A stretch of 64,000 nt of DNA, taken from contig CP087213.1 in assembly GCA_020912385.1 (NCBI GenBank), positions 372,001-436,000 on the forward strand. Reading direction: 5' to 3'. Positions 21,122 to 34,072 of the stretch are shown here, one piece after another (position 1 is the first letter of the stretch; every line of letters begins with the position of its first letter). The DNA is from Neofusicoccum parvum. Taxonomy: Eukaryota; Ascomycota; Dothideomycetes; Botryosphaeriales; Botryosphaeriaceae. A program made the position numbers and the translations under genes. The notes beneath the pieces were generated by a model. The model was not told where the DNA came from and did no database searches. It saw only the letters and a program-made list of their open reading frames with translations.

Positions 21122-23077
21122 TCAATTCGTCAACCACCCCACGCCGGCCATGCTGATGCCGTCCTCGGCGCCGCTCGGCATCTTGCGGGCGCGCGCCAGC
21201 CCAAAGTCCAGCACCTCGCTGCGCGGCTCGACGTACTCGCGCAGGCGGCCCTTGACGCCGACGGCCAGCGGGGCCTCCTCGCCGAACGGGCCGACCTGGC
21301 GGCCCTTGACGAAGATCAGCTGCGTGCGGCTGTCGTCGAGGCCGGCGTGGGCGGTGGCGGCGTCGGTGGAGCCGAAGGCGATGAGGTTGAGGTGCGAGGA
21401 GCGCGGGTGGTGGTGGTGGTGGGTCGAGGCGTGGGGCCCGTGGAGGTGGTGGTCCGAGACGGCGGTGATGATGGAGTCGGTGTCGTTGTCGTCGTGGTGG
21501 GCGGACGGGGGGTGGTGGGCGTAGAGGATGGATTGGGCGACGTTTTGGAGGAGGAGGGCGTAGATGTTGCGGGGGAGCGTGCCGAGCGTGTTGCCGTTCT
21601 TGGGCCAGGTGGTGATGTTGAGGGAGACGAGGTTGGGGAGGTGGTTGAGGGCGCTCTGTTTTTGGGAGGTTGCGCGTCAGCGGGTGGGACGGCAGCGGAG
21701 GGGGAGGAGGGGGTGGGTGCGGCTGCGGTTGCGGCTTACCTCGTAGGCGGCGAAGCTGTCGCTCTTCTCGGCCACGATGCTGGTGGCCGGGAAGCCGACG
21801 GACAGCTGTTCCAGCTCCGAGCATTCCCTGCAGATCGACTCGAAGTCCATGGCGCTGTAGACGTACTCGTCTTCCAGAAGATCTGCTGCGTTGGCGTGCA
21901 CATTGAGCAGCTTCAACGTCTTTCCGTGCCTGCTAATGCCGGCTGCTACGGGGAGCTCCTTGACGTTGCTGATGTCGATCGTGATGGCTTTCAGTCCGGT
22001 AACGAGGCAAAGGAAGTTGTCCAAGGCATGCAAGGCATCGCTCTCACGGTTATCCTCGTGCTTGAACTCCAGCGTCTCAAGATTCTTCGGCAGCTTCGTG
22101 GGCTTGCTCAGTTCCGCAAACAGAGTGCAGGCCCCAGGACAATCAAAAATGGCCAGCTTTTTCAGAGCAGAAAACTTAATGGCACGACACCACGTCTCCG
22201 CCGAGTACCGCAGGTGCACCTTCTGCAAGGTAAGCTCCGTGAGGGCCAAAGGCTTGCAGTGGTCTAGGGGGATCATGTGGCCAAACAGCCTCGAGGTGAT
22301 CAAGCCAGGACCAGTGCTCGAATCATGCAGCTCGCGGGGCGAAAACGAGCTCATGGCAGGGTGGAAGCTAGCATTGACGATGAGCTTGTCCACGCGCCTG
22401 TTCTTGCGCAGAAGAATATTGCACAGGTCGAGCACCTCCCCACTGTCGGGATACAGGCCGAGGGTCCGCGTGTGCTCGGCAATGCGCTCCAGATCAGCCG
22501 AGTTCTCCAGCTGCTCGAGGATGTTCTTGTCGAGCGAGATGCCCTCGAGCCAGTTCATGTGGCGCTGCTTCCGGTACAGCAGCAGCAGGTTGTCGGCGGA
22601 GAAGGGCTGCCATGGGTGCCACGAGAAGCGCTCCAGGATGTTTTCGGGCAGGAACTCCAGGATCATGCGCACGGCGAAGTGGGCCTGCTGCAGCTGGTTG
22701 CGCTTCTCCTCGACCTCGGCCAGGTAGATGTGCAGGCGGCGGATGTAGTGCAGGCCGATGTTGCGCGGGTTCAGGAACGCGCCCAGGTTGAGATCGGCGG
22801 TGCTGCCGACGTCCAGCGTCACCTCGCGGTACAGGTTACGGACGGCGATCTGGTGGAGCTGCTTGCACGTGAGGCACAGGCTCTTGAGGTCCGTAGGGCG
22901 GAGAACCTAGCAATGCGCAACCCGTTCGTCAGCACCCTCGTCAAGGCGCGGCAGCCGGCAACGCGCGTGGCGTGCGGGGTGCTGCAAGCCTTGTCTGGCT
23001 TGTTCATGCGGAGGACTCACGTAGTCGACGACCATCGACCAGATCTCGATGGACAAGCCCGTGGCCTTGGTCAACAT
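21122..23077 (-). CDS. F-box protein with leucine-rich-like region
   Basis: Three exons, 23077-23021, 22906-21740 and 21655-21122, encode 585 aa in one frame. The N-terminus forms an F-box split by intron 1: LSIEIWSMVVDYVLRPTD then LKSLCLTCKQLHQIAVRNLY. Such domains bind Skp1 and recruit substrates to SCF ubiquitin ligases. The central part (about residues 60-420) contains irregular leucine-rich segments, for example LALTELTLQKVHL, FSALKKLAIFDCPG and LPKNLETLEFKHED, consistent with a substrate-binding solenoid. The C-terminal exon continues with NHLPNLVSLNITTWPK. It then has a histidine-rich low-complexity stretch (DHHLHGPHASTHHHHHP) and ends in AGVGWLTN. The substrate is unknown. The family is large and variable in fungi. 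Long plus-strand open frames across the gene are shadows of its GC-rich codons. Confidence 0.75.
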
Positions 23078-24313
23078 CTTGGCCGCGTGCGCAAAGAAAC
23101 GGCCGCGCAGAAGAAAACGAGCGAGAGTGGGAGGCTGGGCTCGCCGGCAAGGAACGATGGGCGCGCGGGCTCCGGCGGAGAGGTGAATCCTGCAGGCGGA
23201 GGCGGAGGCGGCGGCGGCGCGGCGGCGGGCAGCGGACGGCGGGCGGCGAGAAGCACACGAGCAGCAGCACCGGCGGCGGGGGACGAGAAGGAGAAGGAGA
23301 AGAGAACGAAGTGAGCAGCACGCGTCAGCGCGAGCAGGAGCACACCGCGAGAAACAGTCAATATTTTATCCGCAAGTGAAACGGCCACTATGACGGCAAC
23401 CCCCAGGCCCAGCCCTTGGCCGGTCCGCGCATGGGGCGCGCGTGCCTGCAGGCTCGTGTCGACCGCAGGCTGGCGCAACATACGATTGTGGCTGCGATCG
23501 GACATGGCCAGCGTGGAGAAAGTCAGCCCATTTCGCCTGGAGTTGGGTCAGGCTGCTCGGCCTGCATACCGGCTGGAGCAATCTGCCCACTGCCAGTCGC
23601 GCCGCATGACTCGCCCCGTGGCGCACAGTTGGGCGCGAAAATCAGAACGGCGCCTGCGCCAGCCCAGCGCCCTGGGCCTCCCTTCCCTTGTGAGCCTGGC
23701 GCCCGCTGCGGCCGTTGCACGTCCGGCCAGGGTCGTTGCGTGCGCGACACCGCGCTGCTCCTTGTTCGCAGCCACGCTCCGGCCTTGGACGCCGCCGCGC
23801 CGCCCTATGGCCCGCGACCGCCGCCTAGATCTAGCTCAAGCGCGCGACGCCTGCCAGCGCACAGGGGACCGCCGGCGTGCGAAGTCAGAGCCAAAAACTC
23901 ATCAAAGGGATTCGAGCTACTCTATATGGCGCGCGCCGCCGCTAGTCAAAGGGCGCGCGTGTGTCTGCGTCCCGTTGTAAGATGCGTCAAAGCATGATGA
24001 TCCACCCGCCCGCCCTGCCCTGCCAATCCCAATTCCACAAAACTCCAGTCTTCAGATCCCTGAGCCCTGAACTCCGCGCTATGCAGGCTGTGGTGTGCGC
24101 GCCCTGAGCAGTGTAGCAGTCGTCGTACAGAAAAGTCTCGCACAAGAGAACACCCGAGGTCGCGCTAGAAGAGACCCCCCGCAGGTCGCCGCCCGTACAA
24201 GACGCGGTGGTACCCGCCCCTAATGCAGCATTGCTATGCTCCCGTTGTCGTGGGTTGAATGCTGCTTGTCTGACGTGTGCTGCACACGCGCCAGTCATCC
24301 GTCGACTCATCCC
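23078..24313. other. Intergenic, F-box promoter to FCP1 3' side
   Basis: Very GC-rich over 23100-23900. It holds several overlapping Arg/Ala-rich open frames on both strands that look like composition artefacts; none has a domain or conserved start. Nothing else recognised. Confidence 0.5.
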
Positions 24314-27031
24314 TCACTCCTCATCGTCGTCGTCGTCTTTCTCGAACTCAGCTAACAGCTCCGCCTCCAATGCGTCGTCGTCTTCGTCAGCATTTGGCTC
24401 ATGCGCCTTACCCGCCTCCTCGCCTTGACCCTCTTCCGGACCTGTCGTGTCCGGGCTGGGAAGGCCAGAGGAGTGCTCAACACTTGCGACATTCGTCAAA
24501 CTTGTCACCCGCTCTAGAGCCCGCTTCTTCCGCCGCTGCAGCTTGGAGCCGGCGACGCTGACTGTCCCATCGTCCGTCATGTTGGAGTCGCTGTCGCTGG
24601 CCTCTGAGTTCTCGGCTGACTCCGCATTCCGCTTCCGCTTCTTGTGGGCGCTCTTTGTTGACGTCTCGCTGCGGACGCTTGCATCAGACTCGGACCCATC
24701 CGACTTGTCGCTGCCTTCGCCGTCCGTATCGCTATCGTCCAGGAATTCGGCAAGCTCCTTCTCGAGCTCTTCCCGGTCATTTTCATCCAGCCTGATGTTT
24801 TTCTCGTCGAGAGGCGAGGTAGGCATCATTTCATCTAGGTCTTCATCGCTGCCCATCTCCTCGTCTACGAGATCATCGAGCTCGACGTCCGCATTCGCAG
24901 CGTCCTCTTCGGATGAAGACAACACCGTGCCCTCATCGAGCTCGTCAAACGGAGAACCCTGTGACGCATGCGCACCGCGTTCGTCAGGCTCCACATGGAT
25001 GATGTGAGGAGTCTCCGACGCTTTTTGCCATTTCACGAAACACTCCTTCAGCCAGTCCACAGTCACAATCTTGATCTGGGGATGGCGTGCCGCCTGCCGA
25101 ACCTTTTGTGTCCGCCGGTTCCTCGCCGCGACAACATGGGTGGTCCTTTTGTTGATCACCTCGGATATCCGGGCACCGAAACTCTTTGCCCAAACGGCGT
25201 ACTCAGAACTACAGCCATGTTAGAAATCGACCTCAATCCATTGAGGCGTGTTTATACATACGATTGAATGTTTGTTCCCAGCGGTACCACCCCGGAGAAA
25301 ACGATCGAGACACCCTTGAGGACGGTTCGTTTCATGTCGGGCATGATGAAGCCAACGTCAGGCACGATCTCAAGATCGTCAATTGGCCGTTTCTTCGGGC
25401 TCTTTTCCCCTTTGAGCTGCGCAACCCTTCCCCCCTGGGTGCCAGATCGTTTCCTCTCGTATTGGTCGTAGAAGCGTGTGTGAACAGCCCGCAGATTGGC
25501 TTCGAGATGTCTGAGCTCGTCGTCGTCATCGTGGAGGAGATTGTGGCGTCTGTGAGTGTCACTGGGCGTTTCATCACCGTTCTCCCGGCTCTGCTCCTTC
25601 TCTGCAGCCTCATGGTCGGCCTTGTCGAGAATCTCCTGCCTACGTAACAGCGGCTTGTCTTCCATCTGCGTTGCAATCGCCTCGTTCTGCTCGTTCGTTT
25701 GTTCTTTCAGCAGCTCGGGGTTGTCACCCCCACTCATGGCAACGAGTTGTTCTTCTAGTGACGTTGTTTCACCATTGGGCTTGGGAGGTAGCTGGATCTT
25801 CAGTGGGGCGGGCTTCTCGTCTGTCGTGGGAACTTCCGACATCTCGCTGGTTCCATCTGCTGGGGCTTGCTCTTGCGGTGCCGCGGTGGGCAGCGGCTTG
25901 ACTGCTTCTGCTGCGGCGATGTCTTGTCGCTTTGGGAGAAAACTGCTGTTGATGTCGCCAATGCCCACGAAAAAATCATACGGTGTCACCTTGATCAGGT
26001 TGGTGCTCCAACTCCAAACGTCACCTCTGTCATCGATGATGACGACCATCTTGGTGTCCACAGGGAAAATACGGTGAAGAGTCTTGACCGTGAGACTACC
26101 GCTCTCATCTCGACTGAGAATCCTATCGCCGAAGATCCTGCGATTGGGGTCAACGATCTTAGCGATGTTCTGCGCATACGCCCGTGTTCCCATCGTGTAG
26201 ATATGCAGCTCATAGATCTTCGAGATGTTTTCCAAAAATTCGCGCAAGCCTGGCCTCAGCTTGATGTAATACCAGCATCCTCTTCCACCCGGGCCATTAT
26301 CCAGGAGCTGGAAGGACTGGACGTCCTTCACCGCATCGTAGTTCGGATTATCCGGATCCTTCTGCCACTCGGCCACGGTGGGGTCGACGGTTGCGTGGAT
26401 GATGGTCTGATCCAAATCAACCACGAGGGAGAGTTTTTTATTCGATAGGAGGCGGCGCTTGGCTTCCTCCTCGGCGCGAATGGCGACGTCTTCGCTGATT
26501 TTGAGTGCGGTGCTCCCGTGGGCTCGCACGACGGTGGCGCGGTCGAGGTCGAGCATTGTGGTGTTGTAGCTCACTCTGGAGGGGCATGCAGTTAGCAAGG
26601 CGAATACGGAACGCGGCCGCTATTACTCACTCGTCCATGCTCTTCCCGCAGTCAGCGCACATGCCGCCGAATTGGAGTTCATGCCGACACTCCTCGTCGA
26701 GCTCGACGAGCTTCACGCTGCAAACTGTCAGCAAACGCAGGCGGTCCCGGAGCGGCGGAACAGCCGCGGCTACCACTCACCCCTCGCGACGGATGACGTC
26801 TCCCTCCTTGATGAACCACCTCCGCAAGGTGCCTTCCTTCTCGGCTTGGAAATCCGCCGGGAACTTCTTGTCGACCTCATTTTCCTGGCCGAACTCATCA
26901 ACTTCCGTCACAGAAGTTGTATAGTAGTATGAGAAGAGCTTCGCGAACCTCGTCACCTTGTCATCCTGTTTCTGCAGAAGCTTCGTGACGGTGATGGGGT
27001 AGTGAAGGTTTCTCGGAGAGGTAAACAGCAT
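24314..27031 (-). CDS. FCP1: RNA polymerase II CTD phosphatase Fcp1
   Basis: Dephosphorylates the C-terminal domain of Rpb1 to recycle RNA polymerase II; nuclear. Exons 27031-26781, 26717-26631, 26575-25262 and 25208-24314 encode 848 aa. An N-terminal lipoyl-like region (RRWFIKEGDVIRREGVKLVE) is followed by a CxxC pair (ECRHELQFGGMCADC). The FCPH catalytic domain has the DxDxT motif as VVDLDQTIIHATVDP (about residues 164-178), then ELHIYTMGTRAYAQNIAKIV and the second acidic site VVIIDDRGDVW. A BRCT domain spans the last intron (SIVFSGVVPLGTNIQ, ISEVINKRTTHVV, IKIVTVDWLKECF). The tail is acidic and Ser-rich, ending in an Asp/Glu run, where Fcp1 orthologues bind TFIIF. All splice junctions are GT-AG and phase-consistent. 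Confidence 0.95.
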
Positions 27032-27829
27032 CGCTCCTCACATGCTCAGCGATGAGCGTGTTGAGCGGGTGGGCGGACGGTGCGGTCGATGGTGATGCGC
27101 GGAGTGCATGCGGCGATCAGGTGCTTGGCAAACGCGCGAAGCTCTGGGAGCTTGGGCCGATGGGCTGGGGAGGGACGGGGCTGTTGCGGCGAGGGGAGTG
27201 GGCCGGATGGAAACAGCGTGGAGCGGGCGACTGCAATTGGGGCACGAGTGGGTGTGCGGGCGCGTCGGACGTGGCTTGAGAGCTGGTGATGGTGCTTTGG
27301 TCGCGTTGCGCCAGTCAAAGAGCCGCAACCTCCAAATCCACGTTCTGGCGAGCGGGGCGCGCTTTCCTTTAATAGCCCTGGTGCTCGGAGAAGCACGTGA
27401 CCGTGAAGCTCGGCTCACTGCCGAAAACGAACGCCCGCCATCTTTGACTCCCACCGCCTGCATTGAGCACACCAGCACGCCGCCACGCGATTCCCTTCAT
27501 CCGGCGACCCGCTTGTCGCCCGCGCGCATGGGGTTCAGCTGTGCATTTGGCAAACCGCTGCGCCCACCTTCGGCCGTCGTGCAATGCCCGGTTCACTGCG
27601 TGCCTGGAGGCTTGGCAGGCGGTTAGCACGCCACGCGACAAAGCGCTAAGTCAAGCTTTCTTTTATCTCGCTCTATCCACTGCCTATGCGGATGATCGCC
27701 GTCTTTTTGAAATGTTGTGAAGAGAAATTCCCACGACGCCCACTCTAGGCACCCGTGCACAGAATACCGACAAATGACACCCACACCATAGCAACTCCCT
27801 TCCGCCTGCCTAGCGACGTCACAAGACGG
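27032..27829. other. Intergenic, FCP1 promoter and tRNA-synthetase 3' flank
   Basis: Contains the start region of FCP1 and the 3' flank of the asparaginyl-tRNA synthetase gene; both are minus strand. No extra gene supported. Confidence 0.5.
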
Positions 27830-29596
27830 CTACGGGGTGCAGCGGCCCATGTAGCGCGGATACAGGCAGCAGTCTCTGACAGTGTGCTGCTTGCACAACC
27901 AGGCCAGGAACCGCTCGAGACCCAGCCCATAACCTCCGTGAGGCGAGCTGCCATACCTGTTGAGCTGTGTGTTAGCGGGCATCTATGTCTGACGCATTCT
28001 CTGTTTGATCACTTACTTCCTTTGGTCAGTGTACCAGTAGTACGGGTCAGGGTTGAGGTTCTCGCGCTTGAACGCTGCCATGAGCGCGTCGTAGTCGTCC
28101 AGCCTCATCGAGCCACCCACAATCTCGCCAACGCCAGGCATCAAGCAGTCCACGCTCTCCGTCACGCGGGGGTCCTCCTGATCCTTCTGCATGTAGAAGG
28201 CCTTGATCTCGACGGGGAAGTGCGTCAGGAAGATGGGCTTGTTGATGATATCCGTCATCCTGCGCTCGGCAGCTTCGGCAATGTCATCACCAAACTTGTG
28301 AGGCTGGCCCTCCTCGTTGGGGATTTCGTGCTCGACTAGCCACTGGATGGCGTCAGAGTACTTCATGCGCTTGAACGGCCTCTCCGGCATCTTGAAGTCG
28401 GGGTTGAGGTTCTTAATATAGCCGGCAATGATAGGGTCGGCCAGGGTAAGCTCGAGCACACGGCAAATCATGTGCTCAATGTGATCGAGGAGGTCATCGA
28501 AAGTGATGAAGTCCAACTCGGCCTCGACGTGCGTGTACTCAGACAAGTGGCGCCTGGTAAGAGACTTCTCGGCACGGAAAGACTTCTCAATGCAGTAGAC
28601 GTCGCCCATGGAAGGCAGCACGGTCTCGAGGTACAGCTGAGACGACTGCGTGAGGAATGCGTTCTCGCCGTAGTAGTCGAACTTGAAGAGCGTCGCGCCA
28701 CCCTCGACCTGGGTTTGGACAAGCGCAGGAGGGCTGACCTTGCGAATCCTCTTCTCGTTGTATGCCGTGTTGAAAGCGAACTCGACAGCGTCACGGACGA
28801 GCATGACCGAGGAAGCGACCTCACCGCGAAGAGTAAGATGGCGCAGATCCAGCAGCGTGCTGTGCTCCGCCTTGGCCTGAACCCTGTTGGTGATGGCATC
28901 CTCGCCACCGGCAGCCTTCCATTCCTTGGGGATCTTGTAGAAGTCTGCGTGGAGCTCGCGGTTGAGCGGGGCGTGGGCGCCGGCTGGGACCTCCCACATC
29001 TCGCCAACGATCTCCATGGACGTCTCGCGGGTCAAGGTGAGGGCGTCGTAGGTCTTGGCCAGCTTTCCGGCGATAACGACCTGCATGAAGCCATAGCCGT
29101 CCCTTAGGATGACGAAGAGAACGTCCTTCTGCTTGCGCTCACGGTGCACGCGACCAAGGACCCGCACGCGGGTGCCCTTGCTCTCGGCATTCTCGCCGCT
29201 GCGCAGCTTGATGTGGTCTCCAGCTTCGTCCAGCTTGATCTTGACAGCCTGCGGCAGGCTGGTATCCTCTTCAATGACAATCTTCTTGGCCTCCTCAAAA
29301 ACCTTCTGGCGCTCCGCCTCCTCCTTCTGGCGCTTTGCCTCGAGTTCCTGCTCGCGCGCGGCCTTCTTTTTCTGCTGCTCGTAGAAGTTGGCGGCCTTCT
29401 TCAGGCCGGCCTTCGCAGCGGGTTTCCACTCCTTGGCCGCTTCATCGTCAGCGCTCTGAGACTTGCGGGTGAGGTATTGGGCTTCGGCGGGGCGCTGGAG
29501 GTAGGCGAACTGGAGGGTCTTGAATGGCGATTCCTCGGTGCCCTGCTGGGTGGGCTCGTCCTTGCCGACGTCTTCGTCGATGTAGATAGTCGCCAT
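27830..29596 (-). CDS. Cytosolic asparaginyl-tRNA synthetase
   Basis: Class II aminoacyl-tRNA synthetase charging tRNA(Asn). Two exons, 29596-28017 and 27956-27830, encode 568 aa. The fungal N-terminal extension includes a charged coiled coil (about residues 65-105, Lys/Glu/Gln-rich). An OB-fold anticodon-binding domain follows ([16 protein letters not shown]). Class II motif 2 is in [20 protein letters not shown] with HVEAELDF, and motif 3 is [13 protein letters not shown], encoded after the intron. [16 protein letters not shown] and [11 protein letters not shown] fit AsnRS rather than AspRS. The C-terminus reads [10 protein letters not shown], the canonical end of eukaryotic AsnRS. It is equivalent to yeast DED81. 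Codon use is biased, indicating high expression. Confidence 0.95.
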
Positions 29597-30410
29597 ATTG
29601 GGCGATTCAGCGTGAGCGGGGCGGAGGGGTGGTGCAATTGGAGGCAGAGTGCGGCGGGAATGCGACCGTGTTTATTTGATTGACCGCGGGCGAACAGTCA
29701 TCAAACTAAGATAGTGGGATGAGTCGAAATTCATCTTATCTTATCGGCCCCTCGATCGCTTGGCCTGCAACACCCACCGTCACACACAACGAGTTTCGCA
29801 GTCAGCACTTCTCACGCCGCACTGTTGCTCACATCCCTTCCTGACTCAGAATCAAGCTGCTCGTCGTCACGCTCTACACCCAGGAGGAACCAACAATCTT
29901 CAGTCACGCCCTCGCAATTTCATTGGCTTCCTTTCCTTTCCGGAGGCCGCAATCATCCAGTGTCTCTATCTGGACACTCTGCTCAGTAGTAGAGGAGTCA
30001 CCTAGAGACTTCTCTCACCAAAAGATGTGACATGGGGATTCCGAGATGGTTCGACGGTCGCTAAACAACTCACCCCTCACTCGGGTGTACCACGCTGCAT
30101 TTTTGAGCTACGAACTCCATCCACATGAAATGATCCAGGATAAGTCGTTTCAGATTCACCTTGTTGCGGTTAGAGAAAATCTCTATTCTCGGGCCGCGCA
30201 CTTATAAGTCCAGATTTGTTAAACGCATGCTACGCAGGTTTTCATTTTCCTTCTGAAGTCATGAACAGAAATCAAGCCGTACCAATTCCGAGAGGATAGC
30301 AACCTCAAGACGTTTTGCGCAGCTCCACAGAAAGCAAACATTTTGGGTCACGGACTAGGAAAACCGCATCAAACTAATGAGACGCCAAAAACATTTGAAG
30401 ATATCCCACC
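29597..30410. other. Intergenic, tRNA-synthetase promoter and nuclease 3' flank
   Basis: Pyrimidine-rich, AT-richer DNA after 29640. No gene, RNA or repeat recognised. Confidence 0.5.
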
Positions 30411-31261
30411 CTAGCAGGTGTCCAGCATGCTCGTGAGGGCGGTCTTCTCCGCAGAAGTAATGGTCAGGTCATACACAGACTTGACCTTCACCCAGGACCT
30501 GGCGTAGACGCAGTAGAACGAGGCTGATGACCTATCAGTATCATGTTTCAACTTTGTTTTGCGAATACGGTATACTTACAAAGCGGCGGCTTCCAGGCGT
30601 CAGGAGACTTGTCACCCTTGGAAGAGTTGACGTTGTCCGTGACAGCCCACAGCTGGGGGTTGTCGAGATCATTGGCAAACGCTTGACGCTGGGCAGCAGT
30701 CCAGGAAGAGGCGCCAGACTATTTCATGTCAACATTTTGGCGAGCCATCGGGATTTCCATGCAGGAAGACTAACCTGCCAGGCGTTCGACAGAGGAACCA
30801 TGTGGTCGATGTCGACGTCGGAAGCAGCAGTCCAGGTCGCACCGTCGTAGGGGCTGAACCACGAACCGCTCGTCGCCGCGCAGGCGCTGCTGGTGACGAC
30901 GTTGGTGCCATCACGCTTCAAGACGGTCTCACGGGTGTTGCAGGTGCTACTCAAAGTTAGCCATGCTGTCTTCGGGAATTCCTGAGAAAGCACGGACCCG
31001 GAGATGGTGATCCAATGGTTGAATTCCTGGAGGCCTTTGTCAGCAAACAAAATCCACCAATTGGCCATCCGAGATGCTTACATCACGGCTGTATCCATCG
31101 GAGGAACCGCGAGCAGCGACAGTCAAGCTGTTCAGCTGGCTCCTGGCGGTCGAGGCGGTCGGAATGCCAGGAGGCGTCGGCACCGGAGCCGGAGCAGGAA
31201 GAGCCTGGGTCAGAAGGGGCGCGGCGCTCAAGAGCGCGCTGACGGCGAGAAGAAGCTGCAT
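30411..31261 (-). CDS. Secreted DUF1524/HNH-type nuclease-like protein
   Basis: Five short exons, 31261-31082, 31026-30998 (29 nt), 30946-30775, 30718-30580 and 30523-30411, encode 210 aa. A signal peptide (MQLLLAVSALLSAAPLLTQA) and a Pro-rich segment precede the mature domain. That domain contains NHWITISG, CNTRETVLKRDG, and then the presumed HNH core DVDIDHMVPLSNAW and LWAVTDNVNSSKGDKSPDAW. A Cys-containing C-terminus follows (SFYCVYARSWVKVKS). The Asp-His pair and downstream Asn match DUF1524 (GmrSD C-terminal-like) nucleases, many of which are secreted by fungi and bacteria for extracellular nucleic-acid degradation. Nuclease activity is inferred, not shown. The very short exon 2 is needed to keep frame and family continuity; the intron after it ends in a GCTAAC branch and TAG acceptor. 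Confidence 0.88.
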
Positions 31262-34072
31262 TTTCTTATGTCGATGATCGGATTGACAGTGGACAAGCTG
31301 GATGGGGACCGCGACACAATTGAATCTGAGCTCTCCTCCCAGCGTTTATAAACACAAGGCCCTGTGGCCCAACCCTGGGCCCCATCGGTGGCCTCCGCTC
31401 TCTCCATAGTATACGTTCAAAGCGCCTTCCCGCGCCAATGATAAGAGCACGCCCGGGTGCTTACTGCCACCACGTGGGACAAGGGCGCGAAGGGGAGACC
31501 TCACGATGATGGAAGCGGAAGGTGATGCAGGGCGCCAAGGCCGGCGGAGGAAATAACCTTACCCAATCTCTGCCACTCAGCGGGCCGGACCTGACTCTTC
31601 CCGAGTAGCACAGGGATGTTCGCCAGAAGACCACCAAACAAACCCTCGAGCAAGCGAGACGGCGAGCGGTGAGAGGGGATGGCGTTGCTTGGCGAATTTC
31701 AGGAACGGGACTGCCGCGAAGAATGGCATTTCTAACGAGCCGTCGCACGGCGAAATCGGAGAAGTGACGGGCGGTTGCGGGGTACCACATAGTGCGCACA
31801 AGATACGCACGAGGCCTTATCATTCGCTACCGGTGCCGCTCGATAGGCTGAAACTTGGCACCCGTGTGCGTCAGGCTTGGCGATGGCTAAAAGACACTCT
31901 TATTCGGACTGCCAGCCCTTGGGCCGGTTCCTGCTGATTGGCTGCGACGGGATTGGCGGCAGCGGATTAAATGCCCGTTTGGGCAGATGCGGAGGGTCGC
32001 CACGGTGTTGTTGTTTCGACGTCCGTTGATCCCCTCTTGCATGCCTTACCGTCACATGCGCGAGCTGCCAACTATATTCGAACCTTGTTCGTCGGCGACC
32101 TCCTAACCTCCTTCTTTCCTTGCGATAGTGGGCCTCTGCAATTCCTGGGTTGTTCTCACGATTGTTTCCTTCAAGAGAAGCTGCGGAACACGGCAGGCAA
32201 CCGCTCTTCCCGCCTCGCTTGGAAAGCCAATTTACTGATTCATGGCTGCAGATCACTTGATTCGTTATTCTCCGGGGCTCCCAGCCTGCATCAAGCATTT
32301 GCTCCTCTCGATACGAGAACTTAGCGCTTGCGATAGCTGCGTTGTCTCTGCGGCGGTTCACCCTGTCTTTACCTAATTCTACCTTCAAAAGAACTTAAGT
32401 AATCTTGTGCCGAGGAGCTCTTTTTCGACCTACTCGCCTGCGGCACATTGATTCCTGGTCCAACTTCTTCAACACTTGCATTTCGATATCCGGACTTTAG
32501 ACCAAACCCGGCCCCCGTCCGCGGCTTTCCATTACAATGGGACAATATCCGCAAACTACCGGACCTTATATTATCTGCATTAGCGGACGCCAGCCAAGGA
32601 TTGACGATAAGGCTATATGTTTTCCACCGCCATTGAAGACGGAGCCGGCCGCCGGTGATATTGGTTCAGAGGCTACGAGCCTTTCCTGCTGATAGCCGTC
32701 CAGCACTGAGATCTCGAGGGGTAATCTTTGCACCCGCGCACCTGCGATTCGGCCGCTCCGTATCCATAGGGCCAAGGCGTCTGGTCAACTCGAAGGCCAC
32801 TCACCGAGTACCTCTCCCTCGATTTTCTGTAGCCAGTTCAAGCAACGCACAATTTCTATGTCACCTAGTGTTGGAGCTGGATCGTTGCAGACTTTTCCCT
32901 GGCAAAAACGGGAAATGATGTGGGCCATTTTTCCTCTTTCGAAAACAAAATTAGACAGCAACAGGCGGCTAGTGCTCTCGGACAGGCCATGTCAGGCAAG
33001 CAGCCCGCGCACAATCATACAGGAACGACCGCCTGATCAAATTTCAACCAGATGAAAACGAATTCTATCACGATAGAGTGGGTGTGTCAAAACTTTGAGT
33101 CAGCAAGTCCCTCGATCATTCCGCTCTTGAATAGGCCTGCTAAAGTCATCAAGCCCCCATTGCGCAAATAGAGCAAAAGTTCTAATGCATATCGTTATTC
33201 AGGCCTACAAAGGGACAATCTGGTAACCCCAATTTACACATACAGTCAGCAATGACTGTTACGGATTCCACAGGGTATATATGTCGACAGGTGAATGTGG
33301 TTATTTAAATTACCAGATTGATTCTATTAGTCAGGTGAAAACGGGGTAATGATACTATCTCTGCTCTCTTAATAGGATTGAAAACTGGTTTATGAAGCAG
33401 CTGCCAGTGCAATGATCTTATCGGGGTGCCAGAAGGTGATGCGATTGCGGAGGGCTGGGTGCGGAAAGGGGGTTTGATTCGTTTTCCCTGCCTCATCTTG
33501 TATTCCGAGTAGCTTTTGATCGGACTCTTCCACTATTCTCCTCATTCAACCCACGCTTGCTAGCAATCTTGCCTGTAATGCTGAAGAGCAAGGTCGCTTT
33601 CCTTAGTAAAGCACTACCCTGGGTACGCCGCCGCGTCTAAGATCCATGTATTGTGCTGTCAATAGCTGTGCAGTCCACCGACCTAGGTAGGAAGCGAGCT
33701 AACAGTTTTAGTGTATAGCTTCTGTCAGGCAGAGCAAGCATTCGGTAAAAATGAGAAGACGGCAGAGAGTCACCCCACTTTCCTTGTTCGTGCTCAGCCC
33801 TGCCCCGCCTTTCACCACCACGATCCGCCCGTTTGCATGGGGTTAAGCGAACTTCCAGCCTTATAGCAATGCTTTTTATCTTAACTTTGTAGGCTATTCT
33901 ATCTATAAGTATACGGCTTTGACGAGTGCCAACTCAATCACGTAAGCCAGCCAACCGATTAGCAAATCTCTAAGCGAGGCGCCGAGGAACTTCCTCCGTA
34001 CCTTGCCATCCCCTCCACTCCTCTCGACCCACCGTCACTACCGCTGCAGGACACCTCAGACCATTCACCACC
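31262..34072. other. Long gene-poor interval (2.8 kb)
   Basis: Left end is the nuclease promoter. The rest contains only short open frames lacking recognisable domains, splice structure or codon bias, with AT-rich stretches near 33040-33400 and 33880-33960. I found no transposon termini, tRNA or long repeat. It could hide a small lineage-specific or non-coding gene. Confidence 0.45.

Noticed and set aside
21086..22267. 393-codon plus-strand frame across the F-box gene
   Set aside because: Crosses the exon-intron structure of the minus-strand F-box gene and is Val/Gly/Glu-rich by codon complement.
23390..23997. Overlapping 190-codon plus-strand frames upstream of FCP1
   Set aside because: Arg/Ala/Pro-rich composition in a very GC-rich intergenic stretch, two overlapping frames of equal length, no domain.
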